In this document: piece after piece, positions 24,793 through 32,738 of the stretch
Position numbering within the stretch: position 1 is the stretch's first letter
How the letters are laid out: every line of letters begins with the position of its first letter
Assembly (NCBI GenBank): GCA_013036105.1
Contig: JAAXCX010000001.1
Location: 248,001-312,000, forward strand
Direction: 5' to 3'
Length of the DNA: 64,000 bases
DNA from: Vulcanimicrobiota bacterium
Lineage (GTDB): Bacteria; Vulcanimicrobiota; Vulcanimicrobiia; Vulcanimicrobiales; Vulcanimicrobiaceae
Made by a program: the position numbers and the translations under genes
Notes under the pieces: model-generated
Told to the model about the DNA's origin: nothing
Databases searched by the model: none
The model's input: the letters and a program-made list of their open reading frames with translations, nothing else

Positions 24793-25986
24793 ATGCAGCG
24801 ATTCCTGTCTGCCATTTTGGCCATTTCCTGTTTCGTGCTTGCGCCGGCCGCCGCCGTGCGCGCCGGAACCGTGACCGTCAACGCTCCCGACCGGGTGATT
24901 CTTCCGTCGGACCCGCTGGGAGCAATCCAAGCGGCGCGCGAGCGCGTTGCCGCCGACGATTTGGATGGCGCCATACGCGGCCTGGCGCAGTACGTCACCG
25001 GCCACCCCGGTGAGATCGGTCCCGAACGCCTGCTTGGGGACCTGTACTACCGGCATGGAGAACTTTCGAAAGCGGAAGAGCAGTACCAGCACATCCTCAC
25101 CTACGCGCCCAAAGACAAAGAGACGCACAACCGTTTAGGGTCGGTTTTTGCCACGGAAAACAAGATCGACGCCGCGATCGACGAGTTCAATCGCAGCCTG
25201 CCCGGCACCGATTCGGTGCCCGACTTGGTGCAGCTGCACCTTCGCAAAGGCGACTTTGCGCAGTACCAATACGAGCGCGAAAAAGCCGCCATCGACTACC
25301 CCACGGATCCTGACGCTCAGCTCGAACTTGGCGACGTCTATCTGGCCATTCACCAGACCGAGGACGCGGTCAAATATTTCCGGCGCGCGCTCGACGAGGA
25401 TCCGGCGTCTATGCAGGCGATGAACGATCTTGGCCGCGCGTATCTAGACTTGCAAGATTATGACGGCGCGATCGACATCTTCGGAAAATGTTTGGGACGA
25501 GACGCCGGCTATTATCCGTGCGCCGTCAACTTGGGCGCGTCATATTTGGAAAGTAAACGATACGCGCAAGCGGCAAACATCTTGGCGATCGCGCATCGCT
25601 TGCAGCCCGAACGCGGCGAAGCGCTCGTGAACATCGGCTACTTGGCCGACGTCAACGGAGACTGGAAACAAGCGGTGACGTATTACGTGCAGGCGATGAC
25701 CGTCTACCCGTACGCGCCCGAGGCGTACATCGATCTGGGCCTGGATTACAACAACCACGGATTTTACGAACTCGCGCAATCGGCGCTGCTCAAAGGTTTG
25801 GCGGTTGCACCCCAGGACGGACGCTTACACTTCGTGCTCGGCGACGTCTATTCGCGTCAGGGCAATCAATCGATGGCGACGGCGCAATTTAAGATGGCCC
25901 TCGACTCTTACGATCCGGCCGTGAAATCGCTGGCCAAAGAACGCGTGGCCGCGCTCGAACGTACGGGTTTACGGGTAACCCCTTAG
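24793..25986 (+). CDS. Exported tetratricopeptide-repeat protein
   Basis: 397-residue protein with a cleavable signal peptide (about 1-24, ending AAAVRAG). The mature part is a series of about nine TPR units, e.g. AQLELGDVYLAIHQTEDAVK, AMNDLGRAYLDLQDYDGAID, VNLGASYLESKRYAQAANIL and HFVLGDVYSRQGNQSMATAQ. No catalytic domain. Likely a periplasmic scaffold for protein-protein contacts. AGAGGCGAG ribosome-binding site before ATG 24793. Partner unknown; its position after nuoN may be incidental. Confidence 0.85.
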   Translation: MQRFLSAILAISCFVLAPAAAVRAGTVTVNAPDRVILPSDPLGAIQAARERVAADDLDGAIRGLAQYVTGHPGEIGPERLLGDLYYRHGELSKAEEQYQHILTYAPKDKETHNRLGSVFATENKIDAAIDEFNRSLPGTDSVPDLVQLHLRKGDFAQYQYEREKAAIDYPTDPDAQLELGDVYLAIHQTEDAVKYFRRALDEDPASMQAMNDLGRAYLDLQDYDGAIDIFGKCLGRDAGYYPCAVNLGASYLESKRYAQAANILAIAHRLQPERGEALVNIGYLADVNGDWKQAVTYYVQAMTVYPYAPEAYIDLGLDYNNHGFYELAQSALLKGLAVAPQDGRLHFVLGDVYSRQGNQSMATAQFKMALDSYDPAVKSLAKERVAALERTGLRVTP

Positions 25987-26366
25987 CCCGGCATGGCGAT
26001 CGCGTCGACCTCGACGCGCGCACCTTTTGGCAGGCCTGAAACCGCGACGGTCGTTCGCGCGGGTTTGTTGGCGTCAAAATATTTGGCATAAACGGCGTTG
26101 ACCGCCGCGAAGTCGTTCATGTCTAAGAGGAAGATGGTCGTTTTTACGACGTTCGCATAGGTCATGTGCGCTCCCTCAAGCACCGCGCCCAAATTTTTCA
26201 AAGCCTGGTCGGCTTGCGCTGCCACGTCGCCTTTGACAAGCTCGCCGCTCTGCGGATCGATGGCAATCATCCCGCTGCAGAACACGGTCAGGTTGCTGCT
26301 CCGAATCGCCTGGCTGTAGGGTCCGATAGGGGCGGGCGCTTTGTCCGTATGAATCGCCTCCGGCAT
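25983..26366 (-). CDS. ridA: RidA family enamine/imine deaminase
   Basis: Small cytoplasmic protein (127 residues) that hydrolyses reactive 2-aminoacrylate-type enamines formed by PLP enzymes. Typical features: APAPIGPYSQAI near the N-terminus, VFCSGMIAIDPQSGELV, and the signature GARVEVDAIAMPG at the end, with the conserved arginine for the substrate carboxylate. ATG at 26366 shares one base with the stop of the aldo/keto reductase (TGATG), so they form an operon. A divergent PLP decarboxylase nearby fits the theme. Confidence 0.92.
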   Translation of the reverse strand: MPEAIHTDKAPAPIGPYSQAIRSSNLTVFCSGMIAIDPQSGELVKGDVAAQADQALKNLGAVLEGAHMTYANVVKTTIFLLDMNDFAAVNAVYAKYFDANKPARTTVAVSGLPKGARVEVDAIAMPG

Positions 26367-27397
26367 CAGACTGCCGCCTGCGCCGGGGTCATGGTGCCCT
26401 TGAACGACATCGGGGGTTCCTCGATTCCAAAGTTGCGCGCGTACAGCTCCGCGATCTTGTCGAGCTCTTCGCGCGTGAGTTGCGGAGTGTCCACTGCTTT
26501 GGCGAACTCGACGAGCTGTTCGCTGTTGTAGATGTTCGGCAGCACCGTCATGACGCGCGGTTCGTTCAGCAGCCATTGGATGGCGGCTTGTCCGAGCGTG
26601 CGCTGCGGCGTTTCCAGAAAGCGCAGCTGCTCGATCTTTTTGACGCCGTTGACCAGCCACGAACGCGGACGGTGCCGGCGGTGGTCGCCTTCGGGGAAGA
26701 CGGTCGCTTCGGTGTACTTGCCCTCGAGCATACCGCTCGAATGCGGCACTCGGATCATGTATCCGGTATCTGCGTCTGCATCGTGCGCGGCCTTGATCTG
26801 CTCGTCTCCCGGATACTGCTCGAGCATGTTCCAGATGATCTGCAGCGATGAGATGTTGCGCTTTTTGACCGCATCGATGCCTTCGTAGAGCCAGCCGATG
26901 GCCGGTCCGAGCGCGACGCCGTACATCCGGATCTTGCCTTCGGACTTGAATGTTTCCAGCAGCGCGAAGAGTTCGTCGTTCTCGATTTGGGAGAGGCGCG
27001 CGTTGTGCAGCTGGTAGATGTCGATGCAGTCGGTTTTCAGGCGCAGCAGCGATTGCTCGAGTGCATACCGTACGAAGCCCGAAGAAATATCTTGCGGCAG
27101 TTCGCGTTCGCCGCGTTTCTTATCCGGGTTGTTGTAAAAATCGTAACCGAACTTCGTGGCATACACCACTTTGTCGCGGCGGTCGCCGAAAGCCGCCGCC
27201 AGCTGTTCTTCGCTGCGGCCGTTGCCGTAAACGTCGGCGGCGTCGAAGAGCGTGACGCCCAGATCGAAGGCCTCGTGCAGTAAAGCGATCGATTCGCTTT
27301 CGGTCTTTTTGCCCCACCAGTCCGTCGCGGTCGTCCACAAGCCGAAACCGACTTCGCTGACGGTCACGCTGCTGTTGGGGTAGGTCCGGTATCGCAT
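26366..27397 (-). CDS. Aldo/keto reductase
   Basis: NADPH-dependent oxidoreductase with the TIM-barrel AKR fold, 343 residues. The catalytic tetrad is readable: Asp52 and Tyr57 (FDAADVYGNG), Lys82 (YATKFGYD) and His131 (IYQLHN). Closest in layout to YghZ/potassium-channel-beta-like and Tas-like reductases; the substrate cannot be told. Starts 19 bp from the divergent PLP decarboxylase and is followed by ridA with one-base overlap. Confidence 0.9.
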   Translation of the reverse strand: MRYRTYPNSSVTVSEVGFGLWTTATDWWGKKTESESIALLHEAFDLGVTLFDAADVYGNGRSEEQLAAAFGDRRDKVVYATKFGYDFYNNPDKKRGERELPQDISSGFVRYALEQSLLRLKTDCIDIYQLHNARLSQIENDELFALLETFKSEGKIRMYGVALGPAIGWLYEGIDAVKKRNISSLQIIWNMLEQYPGDEQIKAAHDADADTGYMIRVPHSSGMLEGKYTEATVFPEGDHRRHRPRSWLVNGVKKIEQLRFLETPQRTLGQAAIQWLLNEPRVMTVLPNIYNSEQLVEFAKAVDTPQLTREELDKIAELYARNFGIEEPPMSFKGTMTPAQAAV

Positions 27398-27416
27398 TGC
27401 CTTAATATACTCCGTC

Positions 27417-28829
27417 GTGAGCGACTTCGCTGCAGAGTTTGCCGCAGCCGGGGCATGGATCGATCGGTATCTTTCGGAGGCGCGAGATTATCCCGTGCTT
27501 TCCAAGGTCTTGCCGGGCGAGATCGCCTCGCGCCTGCCGGCGGAGGCTCCCGAACGCGCCGAGCCGTTCGAAGCGCTGCTCGGCGATTTTCAATCGATCG
27601 TTCTGCCGGGCATCACGCACTGGAACAGCCCGCGCTTTTTCGCCTATTTTGCAACGAGCGCCGCGCCGATCGGCATAACGGCCGAAGCGCTGGCGGCGGC
27701 CCTCGACGTCAAAGCGATGCTGTGGCGTACGTCGCCCGCCGCGACCGAGCTGGAAGAAGTCGTCATGCGTTGGCTGGCGCGCCTCATCGGCTTGCCGAAC
27801 GCGTTTACCGGAATCATCTATGATACGGCTTCGATCGGCGGGTTTACCGCGCTAGCGGCTGCGCGGGAATCGCTCGGGCTCGACATTCGCGAGCGCGGCA
27901 TGACGGCACGCGATCTGCCGAAGTTGCGAGTGTATATCACGAGCGAAACGCATTCGCATATCGAGAAGGCGTGCATCGCGCTTGGACTCGGCCGCGAAAA
28001 CGTCGTCCGTGTGGAAACCGACGCCGAATTGCGCATGCGGTCCGATGATTTGGCGCAACGTCTCGGCGCCGACATCGCGGCGGGGATGCGTCCCATGGCC
28101 ATCGTCGCAACCGTTGGAACAACCTCGACGACGTCGTGCGATCCGGTTCAGGAAATCGCGGCGATTGCGCGCGAGCGCAAGGTTTGGCTTCACGTCGACG
28201 CCGCCTACGCGGGCGCAGCTGCAATCATGCCGGAGTTCCGCTCGATTCTCGCGGGAGTTGATAACGCGGATTCGGTGGTCGTCAACCCGCACAAGTGGCT
28301 TTTCGTGCCGATGGATTGCTCGGCGCTCTTCGTACGCGATCCCGAGATGCTGCGCCGAGCATTCAGCATAGTGCCCGAGTACGTGCTGCAGCACCAGGAC
28401 GCTTCTTCGGGCACCAATTTCATGGAGTACGGCTTGCAGCTCGGGCGCCGCTTTCGCGCGCTCAAACTCTGGTTCGTTTTGCGCTACTACGGCGCTGAAG
28501 GTTTGCGCGAACATCTACGCCGGCACATCGCGCTCGCGCAAGAGTTCGCCGGCTGGGTTGAAGCGCAAGCGGACTGGGAGATTCTCGCTCCGCATCCGTT
28601 TTCGGTCGTGTGCTTTCGCTACGCGCCTCCCGGTCTCGACGAGGCTGCTCTCGAAAAACTGAACGCGCGCATACTTGACGACACCAATGCGACGGGCAAA
28701 GTGTTCTTGTCACACACGAAGATTCGCGGCCGCTACGCACTGCGATTAGCGATCGGCAACATCGCTACTACGCGCGACGACGTTGCGCTGGCGTGGGAGA
28801 TGTTGCGAGACATAGCATTGTCATCCTGA
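27417..28829 (+). CDS. PLP-dependent aromatic-L-amino-acid-type decarboxylase
   Basis: Group II decarboxylase, 470 residues. The PLP lysine is Lys293 in VNPHKWLF. Family motifs: GITHWNSPRFFAYFATSAAP (substrate pocket), SETHSHIEKA with the histidine stacking on PLP, and HVDAAYAGAA with the PLP-binding aspartate. Substrate may be tryptophan, tyrosine, dopa or phenylalanine; sequence alone does not decide. GTG start at 27417; a TAATAT hexamer ends 8 bases earlier, so the transcript may be leaderless. The last codons and TGA stop lie inside a dispersed repeat copy. Confidence 0.9.
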   Translation: MSDFAAEFAAAGAWIDRYLSEARDYPVLSKVLPGEIASRLPAEAPERAEPFEALLGDFQSIVLPGITHWNSPRFFAYFATSAAPIGITAEALAAALDVKAMLWRTSPAATELEEVVMRWLARLIGLPNAFTGIIYDTASIGGFTALAAARESLGLDIRERGMTARDLPKLRVYITSETHSHIEKACIALGLGRENVVRVETDAELRMRSDDLAQRLGADIAAGMRPMAIVATVGTTSTTSCDPVQEIAAIARERKVWLHVDAAYAGAAAIMPEFRSILAGVDNADSVVVNPHKWLFVPMDCSALFVRDPEMLRRAFSIVPEYVLQHQDASSGTNFMEYGLQLGRRFRALKLWFVLRYYGAEGLREHLRRHIALAQEFAGWVEAQADWEILAPHPFSVVCFRYAPPGLDEAALEKLNARILDDTNATGKVFLSHTKIRGRYALRLAIGNIATTRDDVALAWEMLRDIALSS

Positions 28830-29001
28830 GCCGCCGTTCAGCCGTTAAGGCTGAACGCGTGTCGAAGGACGGCCGAGCGAAGTCGAGGCCTGCGGGCTTC
28901 GCCTAGACTCGCTGCGCTCGGCGCTCAGCCGTGGTTCGACATCGCGTTCGCCAAGGGCGAACGCGGCTCACCATGACATAGATGCGCCGCTCACCATGAC
29001 A
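28819..29001. repeat. Dispersed repeat module between convergent genes
   Basis: About 183 bp bounded by TGTCATCCTGAG (28819-28830) and CTCACCATGACA (28990-29001), which are inverted repeats with 10 of 12 matches. Inside: GTTCAGCC/GGCTGAAC hairpin (28836-28856), GTCGAAGGAC matching the nuoG copy, and CGCGTTCGCC/GGCGAACGCG hairpin (28943-28965). A 13-bp direct repeat GCTCACCATGACA occurs at 28966 and 28989 (23-bp period). It sits between convergently ending genes and may serve as a two-way terminator, though there is no U-tract. Confidence 0.75.
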
Positions 29002-29005
29002 CAAT

Positions 29006-30292
29006 CTAATACAGCCTGAGATACGCCCGGTGCTCCCACGGATGAACCGCACGACGGTAGCGTTCGTACTCCTCGAGTTTGGCGTCGCGGAACGCGTGAT
29101 AGATGTGGTCGCCGAGAGCGGCACGGATGACTGGATCGTTATCGAGCTCGCTGATCGCCTGACGTAGCGATTTTGGAAGCGTGCCGATACCGCGTTCGTG
29201 CCGTTCGCGCTCGGCGAGTTCGTACGTTGAACCGGTGAGCGGATCGCCCGGGAGGCGGTGCTGATCGACTCCGTCCGTGAGCGCTCCAAGCAACACTGCC
29301 AGCGAGAGATACGGATTGCCGGCCGCGTCGGGACTGCGCATCTCGAGCTGCGGCGGGTCTTGGCGCGGAACGCGGACTAACGCGTTCGCGCTGCGCTCGG
29401 ACCAGACGGTATAGATCGGCGCGTCCCACGCGTTGACCAAGCGTTTGTACGAATTGACGGTGGAGTTGCAGATGGCGGTAAGCGCGCCCGCATGCGCCAG
29501 CAGGCCGCCGATCATGTAGAGTACTTCCGGCTGCTGCTCGCTTGCGACGCGGAAGTTGACATGCAGCCCGCTCCCGGCGCGATCTTCGAGCGGCTTGGGC
29601 ATGAACGTCGCTTCCAGTCCGCGCGCGGCGGCCACATGCTTGGCGATCGAGCGCAGCGTGAGCAGCGCGTCCGCCGCCGCCAGCGGATCGCTGTGCGGAA
29701 AATCGATCTCGTGCTGTCCCGGGCTATGCTCGTGATGCGAGCTCGCGACCGCCACGCCCATCGCTTGCAGCGCCGCGACGATCGCGCTGCGCGCATCTTC
29801 ACCGCGATCGTTGGCGGAAAAATCGAAATACGATCCGACGTCGGCCGTCTTGGTCGAGCCATACTCACTGTCGAGGGCTTCGAAGAGAAAGAACTCGACT
29901 TCAAGTGCGACCGCGATGCCCGCAAGCGGGCCTTTCGCCTCTTCGATCGCGCGTCTGAGAGTAGTTCGCGGGCAACCTTCGAACGGCGAACCGTCCGGCA
30001 TAGCGATATCGCAGAGCAAACGCGCTTCGGGCATTTCCGGCGTCGACCACGGGTAGAGCGCGAAGGTTGAGGGATCGGGGCGCAGCACCATGTCGAGCTC
30101 TTCGCCGCGCACGAATCCGTCGATCGAGCCGCCGTCGAACGTCACCTTGCCGTCGAGCGCGGCTTCGAGTTCGGTCGCCGGGATGGAAACATTCTTGGCG
30201 ACGCCGAGCACATCGACGAACGACAGGCGCACGAACTTTACGTTGCGATCCTTGGCGAGGCGCAAAACGTCGCGTTTAGCCGGTGAGTGCAT
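29006..30292 (-). CDS. Glutamine-synthetase-like protein (second copy)
   Basis: 428-residue member of the glutamine synthetase family, distinct from the glnA at the window start. Features: VKFVRLSFVDVLGVAKNVSI and TFDGGSIDGF (the usual FDGSSI has Ser to Gly), ALEVEFFLFE and SSHHEHSPGQHEIDF (metal and substrate glutamates), GSGLHVNF, NSTVNSYKRL and LEMRSPDAAGNPYLSL. It lacks the GSI-beta insertion, as GSI-alpha enzymes do. It may be a true glutamine synthetase or a gamma-glutamyl ligase acting on another amine. It overlaps the PucR-type regulator by 17 bp and is last in the M-box operon. Confidence 0.85.
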   Translation of the reverse strand: MHSPAKRDVLRLAKDRNVKFVRLSFVDVLGVAKNVSIPATELEAALDGKVTFDGGSIDGFVRGEELDMVLRPDPSTFALYPWSTPEMPEARLLCDIAMPDGSPFEGCPRTTLRRAIEEAKGPLAGIAVALEVEFFLFEALDSEYGSTKTADVGSYFDFSANDRGEDARSAIVAALQAMGVAVASSHHEHSPGQHEIDFPHSDPLAAADALLTLRSIAKHVAAARGLEATFMPKPLEDRAGSGLHVNFRVASEQQPEVLYMIGGLLAHAGALTAICNSTVNSYKRLVNAWDAPIYTVWSERSANALVRVPRQDPPQLEMRSPDAAGNPYLSLAVLLGALTDGVDQHRLPGDPLTGSTYELAERERHERGIGTLPKSLRQAISELDNDPVIRAALGDHIYHAFRDAKLEEYERYRRAVHPWEHRAYLRLY

Positions 30293-31424
30293 CGATTGCG
30301 ATCGCCATTCTCAGCGTGAGCTGGTCCCCAGGGTCGTCCAATTTGCAGCCGCAGATCTCGCCGATTTGGCGCAGCCGGTAGAAGACCGTGTGGCGGTGGA
30401 CGTTTAATTCCGCCGCGGCCGTCTTAACGTTTTCGCCGACCGAGAAATACAATCGAAGCGTGCGTTCCAACTCGGTCTGATGCTTTTCGTCGTAAGCGCG
30501 CAGCGGAGCGAGAATACGCCGCGCAAAATCGCGCATCGTATCGGCGCCGCCGCCGGAAAGCAGCAGCGGATACGCGCCGAGCTCTTCGTAGACGCCGACG
30601 CGCCCGGGGCCGTAGAGCCGGCGCGAGATCGTAAGCGCGGCTTCGGCTTGCGCAAGCGAACGGTGGGCGTCTGCAACCGGCGCTCGCGTACCGACTCCAC
30701 CGCTGATGCGAACGTCGAGTTCTTTCTTCTGAAGGTTTCGCTGCAGCATGGCGGCAGCGGTGCGCGTGTTCGACGCGTCCACCTCGCGCGAAGCCGGAAC
30801 AAAGATAACGAGTGCGCCTCTGCGTTCGAGTACACCCGCCTCTCCCTCTCCGCCGCGAAACGCGTCGAGAGCGGCGGCGCGAAAAGCTCCGGGCTCGCCG
30901 GTTTCGGTTTCGAGCGCGACGGCGACGTAGTGCGTCGCGAGCACGATGCCGCGCGCCGCCGCGTCGTCGCGAACTGCCGTCGCGTCGGGATAAGCTTCGG
31001 CGACGAGCTGCTCCCAAAATGTTCGCCGCCGGCCGGGTTGCGCGCCGGATTCGCGCGCGAGCTCGACGGCGATAGCGCTTGCGGTCAAACGGGCGGCGTA
31101 TTCGCACGTGTCGAGATCGCTGCTGCCGAAAATCGACAGGCGTCCTAAATTCGAGTCGCCGCTGACGATCGCGATCGTGCGTCCCGCGTATCCGTTACGC
31201 AGTTTTTGGAATTCCGCGGTCGCATTGTGTGCGAGCAGGGGCTGTACGCTGCTGGGCATGCCCGTGCCGCCGGCCGCTGCAAGGTGCCGCCACTGCGAGT
31301 CTTCCACGAGCACGCCGACGCTCGCGCGTTTGGCAAGGTGGCCGGCCAGTGCTTTCGGGCCGCCGCCGCCCGCCGCTATGCGCGCGAGATCTTCGGCAAA
31401 TGCGACCAATTCGTCGGCCGTCAT
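30276..31424 (-). CDS. PucR-family transcriptional regulator
   Basis: 382-residue regulator with an N-terminal GAF-like region (about 1-120), a central degenerate GGDEF-like region of the CdaR/PucR kind (VRISGGVGTRAPVADAHRSL, followed by AEAALTISRRLYGP) and a C-terminal HTH: TLRLYFSVGENVKTAAAELN then VHRHTVFYRLRQIGEICG. PucR relatives usually act as activators of nearby nitrogen or purine genes. It overlaps the downstream glutamine-synthetase-like gene by 17 bp, which is its likeliest target, and starts 21 bp after the Nramp-related gene. Confidence 0.85.
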   Translation of the reverse strand: MTADELVAFAEDLARIAAGGGGPKALAGHLAKRASVGVLVEDSQWRHLAAAGGTGMPSSVQPLLAHNATAEFQKLRNGYAGRTIAIVSGDSNLGRLSIFGSSDLDTCEYAARLTASAIAVELARESGAQPGRRRTFWEQLVAEAYPDATAVRDDAAARGIVLATHYVAVALETETGEPGAFRAAALDAFRGGEGEAGVLERRGALVIFVPASREVDASNTRTAAAMLQRNLQKKELDVRISGGVGTRAPVADAHRSLAQAEAALTISRRLYGPGRVGVYEELGAYPLLLSGGGADTMRDFARRILAPLRAYDEKHQTELERTLRLYFSVGENVKTAAAELNVHRHTVFYRLRQIGEICGCKLDDPGDQLTLRMAIAIDALTG

Positions 31425-31445
31425 GCCCGGAGGGTTCGCCGCTTG

Positions 31446-32735
31446 CTAGGCCGTTCCGCCGAAGACGAGCGTCAAAGCGTAGTAGATGGAGAGCGCGCCG
31501 ACCAGCGCCACGGTCGCCCACGCGACCGTATTTCCGAACCACCTATTGGTGTGGCGGCCCATCACTCCGCGCTTGTTGACGATGATCAGCATCAGCACGA
31601 GCTCGGGCGGCAGCAAGATTCCCTGTGCGACCTGCGCGTAAAAGATCAGATTCAGCAGCGGCAGATGTGGAATCAAAACGAGCGCCCCACCCGCGATCAA
31701 CCCGATCGCGAAAAGCGTGAAGAAGACGGGCGCTTCGGAAAACTTGCGATCGAGCGCCGCTTCGAAGCCAAACGCTTCGCAGATCACGTAACTGGTCGAG
31801 AGCGGCAAAACCGTTGCCGTAAAGAGCCCGGCGTTGAAGATGCCCAGTGCGAAAATGATCGACGCCGCGGCACCCGCGAGCGGCCGCAGCGCCGCCGCGT
31901 AATCGGCTGCTTGCAGCGGGGCGATGTGCGCCCCGTGACGGTTGGCCGTAAAAATCGTCGCCGCATTGGCGATGATCATGAAGCCCGCAATAGCGATCGC
32001 CAGAATCGATCCGCTGATCACGTCCGCGCGCGCCAAGCTGAGCTCGCGCTCGTCCGAACCTTTTTCGACGACCGCCGACTGTAAGAAGAATTGCATATAG
32101 GGCGAAATGGTCGTGCCGATCAGGCCGACGACCATCACCAGATACGCGCGGTTGTTGAAATCGAATGCCGGTACGACGGCGCCGTGGGCTACTGCGCCCC
32201 AGTTCGGGTGCGCTAATATGGCCGAGGCGATATAGCAAAAATAGATCAGCGAAAAACACACGAAGGCGCGGTCGATGCTCTTGCTGTTAAAGCCGAACAC
32301 CAGGATGAGCACGATGAGCATTGCCACAGGAACGGCGATGAAGCGCGAGATATGAAAAATCTCCGATGCGGCGGCAATGCCCGCAAACTCGGTTGCCGTG
32401 ATCACCAGATTTATGGCAAAAAATGCGGCCATCGCGAAGAACGAAATGCGGACGCCGAAATTCTCGCGAATCAGCGCCGCCAGCCCTTTGCCGGTCACGG
32501 CTGCCATCCGCGTCGCCATCTCTTGCACGACGATCAGCGCGAGTGCCAGCGGAATCAGCACCCATAGAATGCGATAACCGAAATGTGCGCCCGCTTGGGA
32601 GTAGGTCGTAATGCCGCCGACGTCGTTGCCCGCCGACGCCGTGATGAATCCCGGTCCCAGAACCGCGAGAAGCAGAACGAGGCTGCGCCAGCGCCAGCGC
32701 CTGCGCTTGCGCTTGCGAGCGGCCTCTGGAGCCAT
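31446..32735 (-). CDS. Nramp-related divalent metal transporter, probable Mg2+ importer
   Basis: 429-residue inner-membrane protein with about eleven helices after a very basic N-terminus. The first helix has GPGFITASAGNDVGGITTYS where Mn/Fe Nramps have DPGN, so the coordinating asparagine is missing. The sixth helix reads GTTISPYMQFF instead of the usual A-M-P-H type motif. These changes match the Nramp-related Mg2+ transporters, and the gene lies behind an M-box Mg2+ riboswitch, 3 bp after a MgtE-N/CBS protein. Mg2+ specificity is inferred, not shown; Mn2+ or other ions remain possible. Confidence 0.85.
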   Translation of the reverse strand: MAPEAARKRKRRRWRWRSLVLLLAVLGPGFITASAGNDVGGITTYSQAGAHFGYRILWVLIPLALALIVVQEMATRMAAVTGKGLAALIRENFGVRISFFAMAAFFAINLVITATEFAGIAAASEIFHISRFIAVPVAMLIVLILVFGFNSKSIDRAFVCFSLIYFCYIASAILAHPNWGAVAHGAVVPAFDFNNRAYLVMVVGLIGTTISPYMQFFLQSAVVEKGSDERELSLARADVISGSILAIAIAGFMIIANAATIFTANRHGAHIAPLQAADYAAALRPLAGAAASIIFALGIFNAGLFTATVLPLSTSYVICEAFGFEAALDRKFSEAPVFFTLFAIGLIAGGALVLIPHLPLLNLIFYAQVAQGILLPPELVLMLIIVNKRGVMGRHTNRWFGNTVAWATVALVGALSIYYALTLVFGGTA

Positions 32736-32738
32736 GAC

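Noticed and set aside
28831-29005. Hairpins in the 28.8-29.0 kb gap as a CRISPR-like array
   Set aside because: Only two direct repeats of 13 bp with 10-bp spacing and no cas genes.
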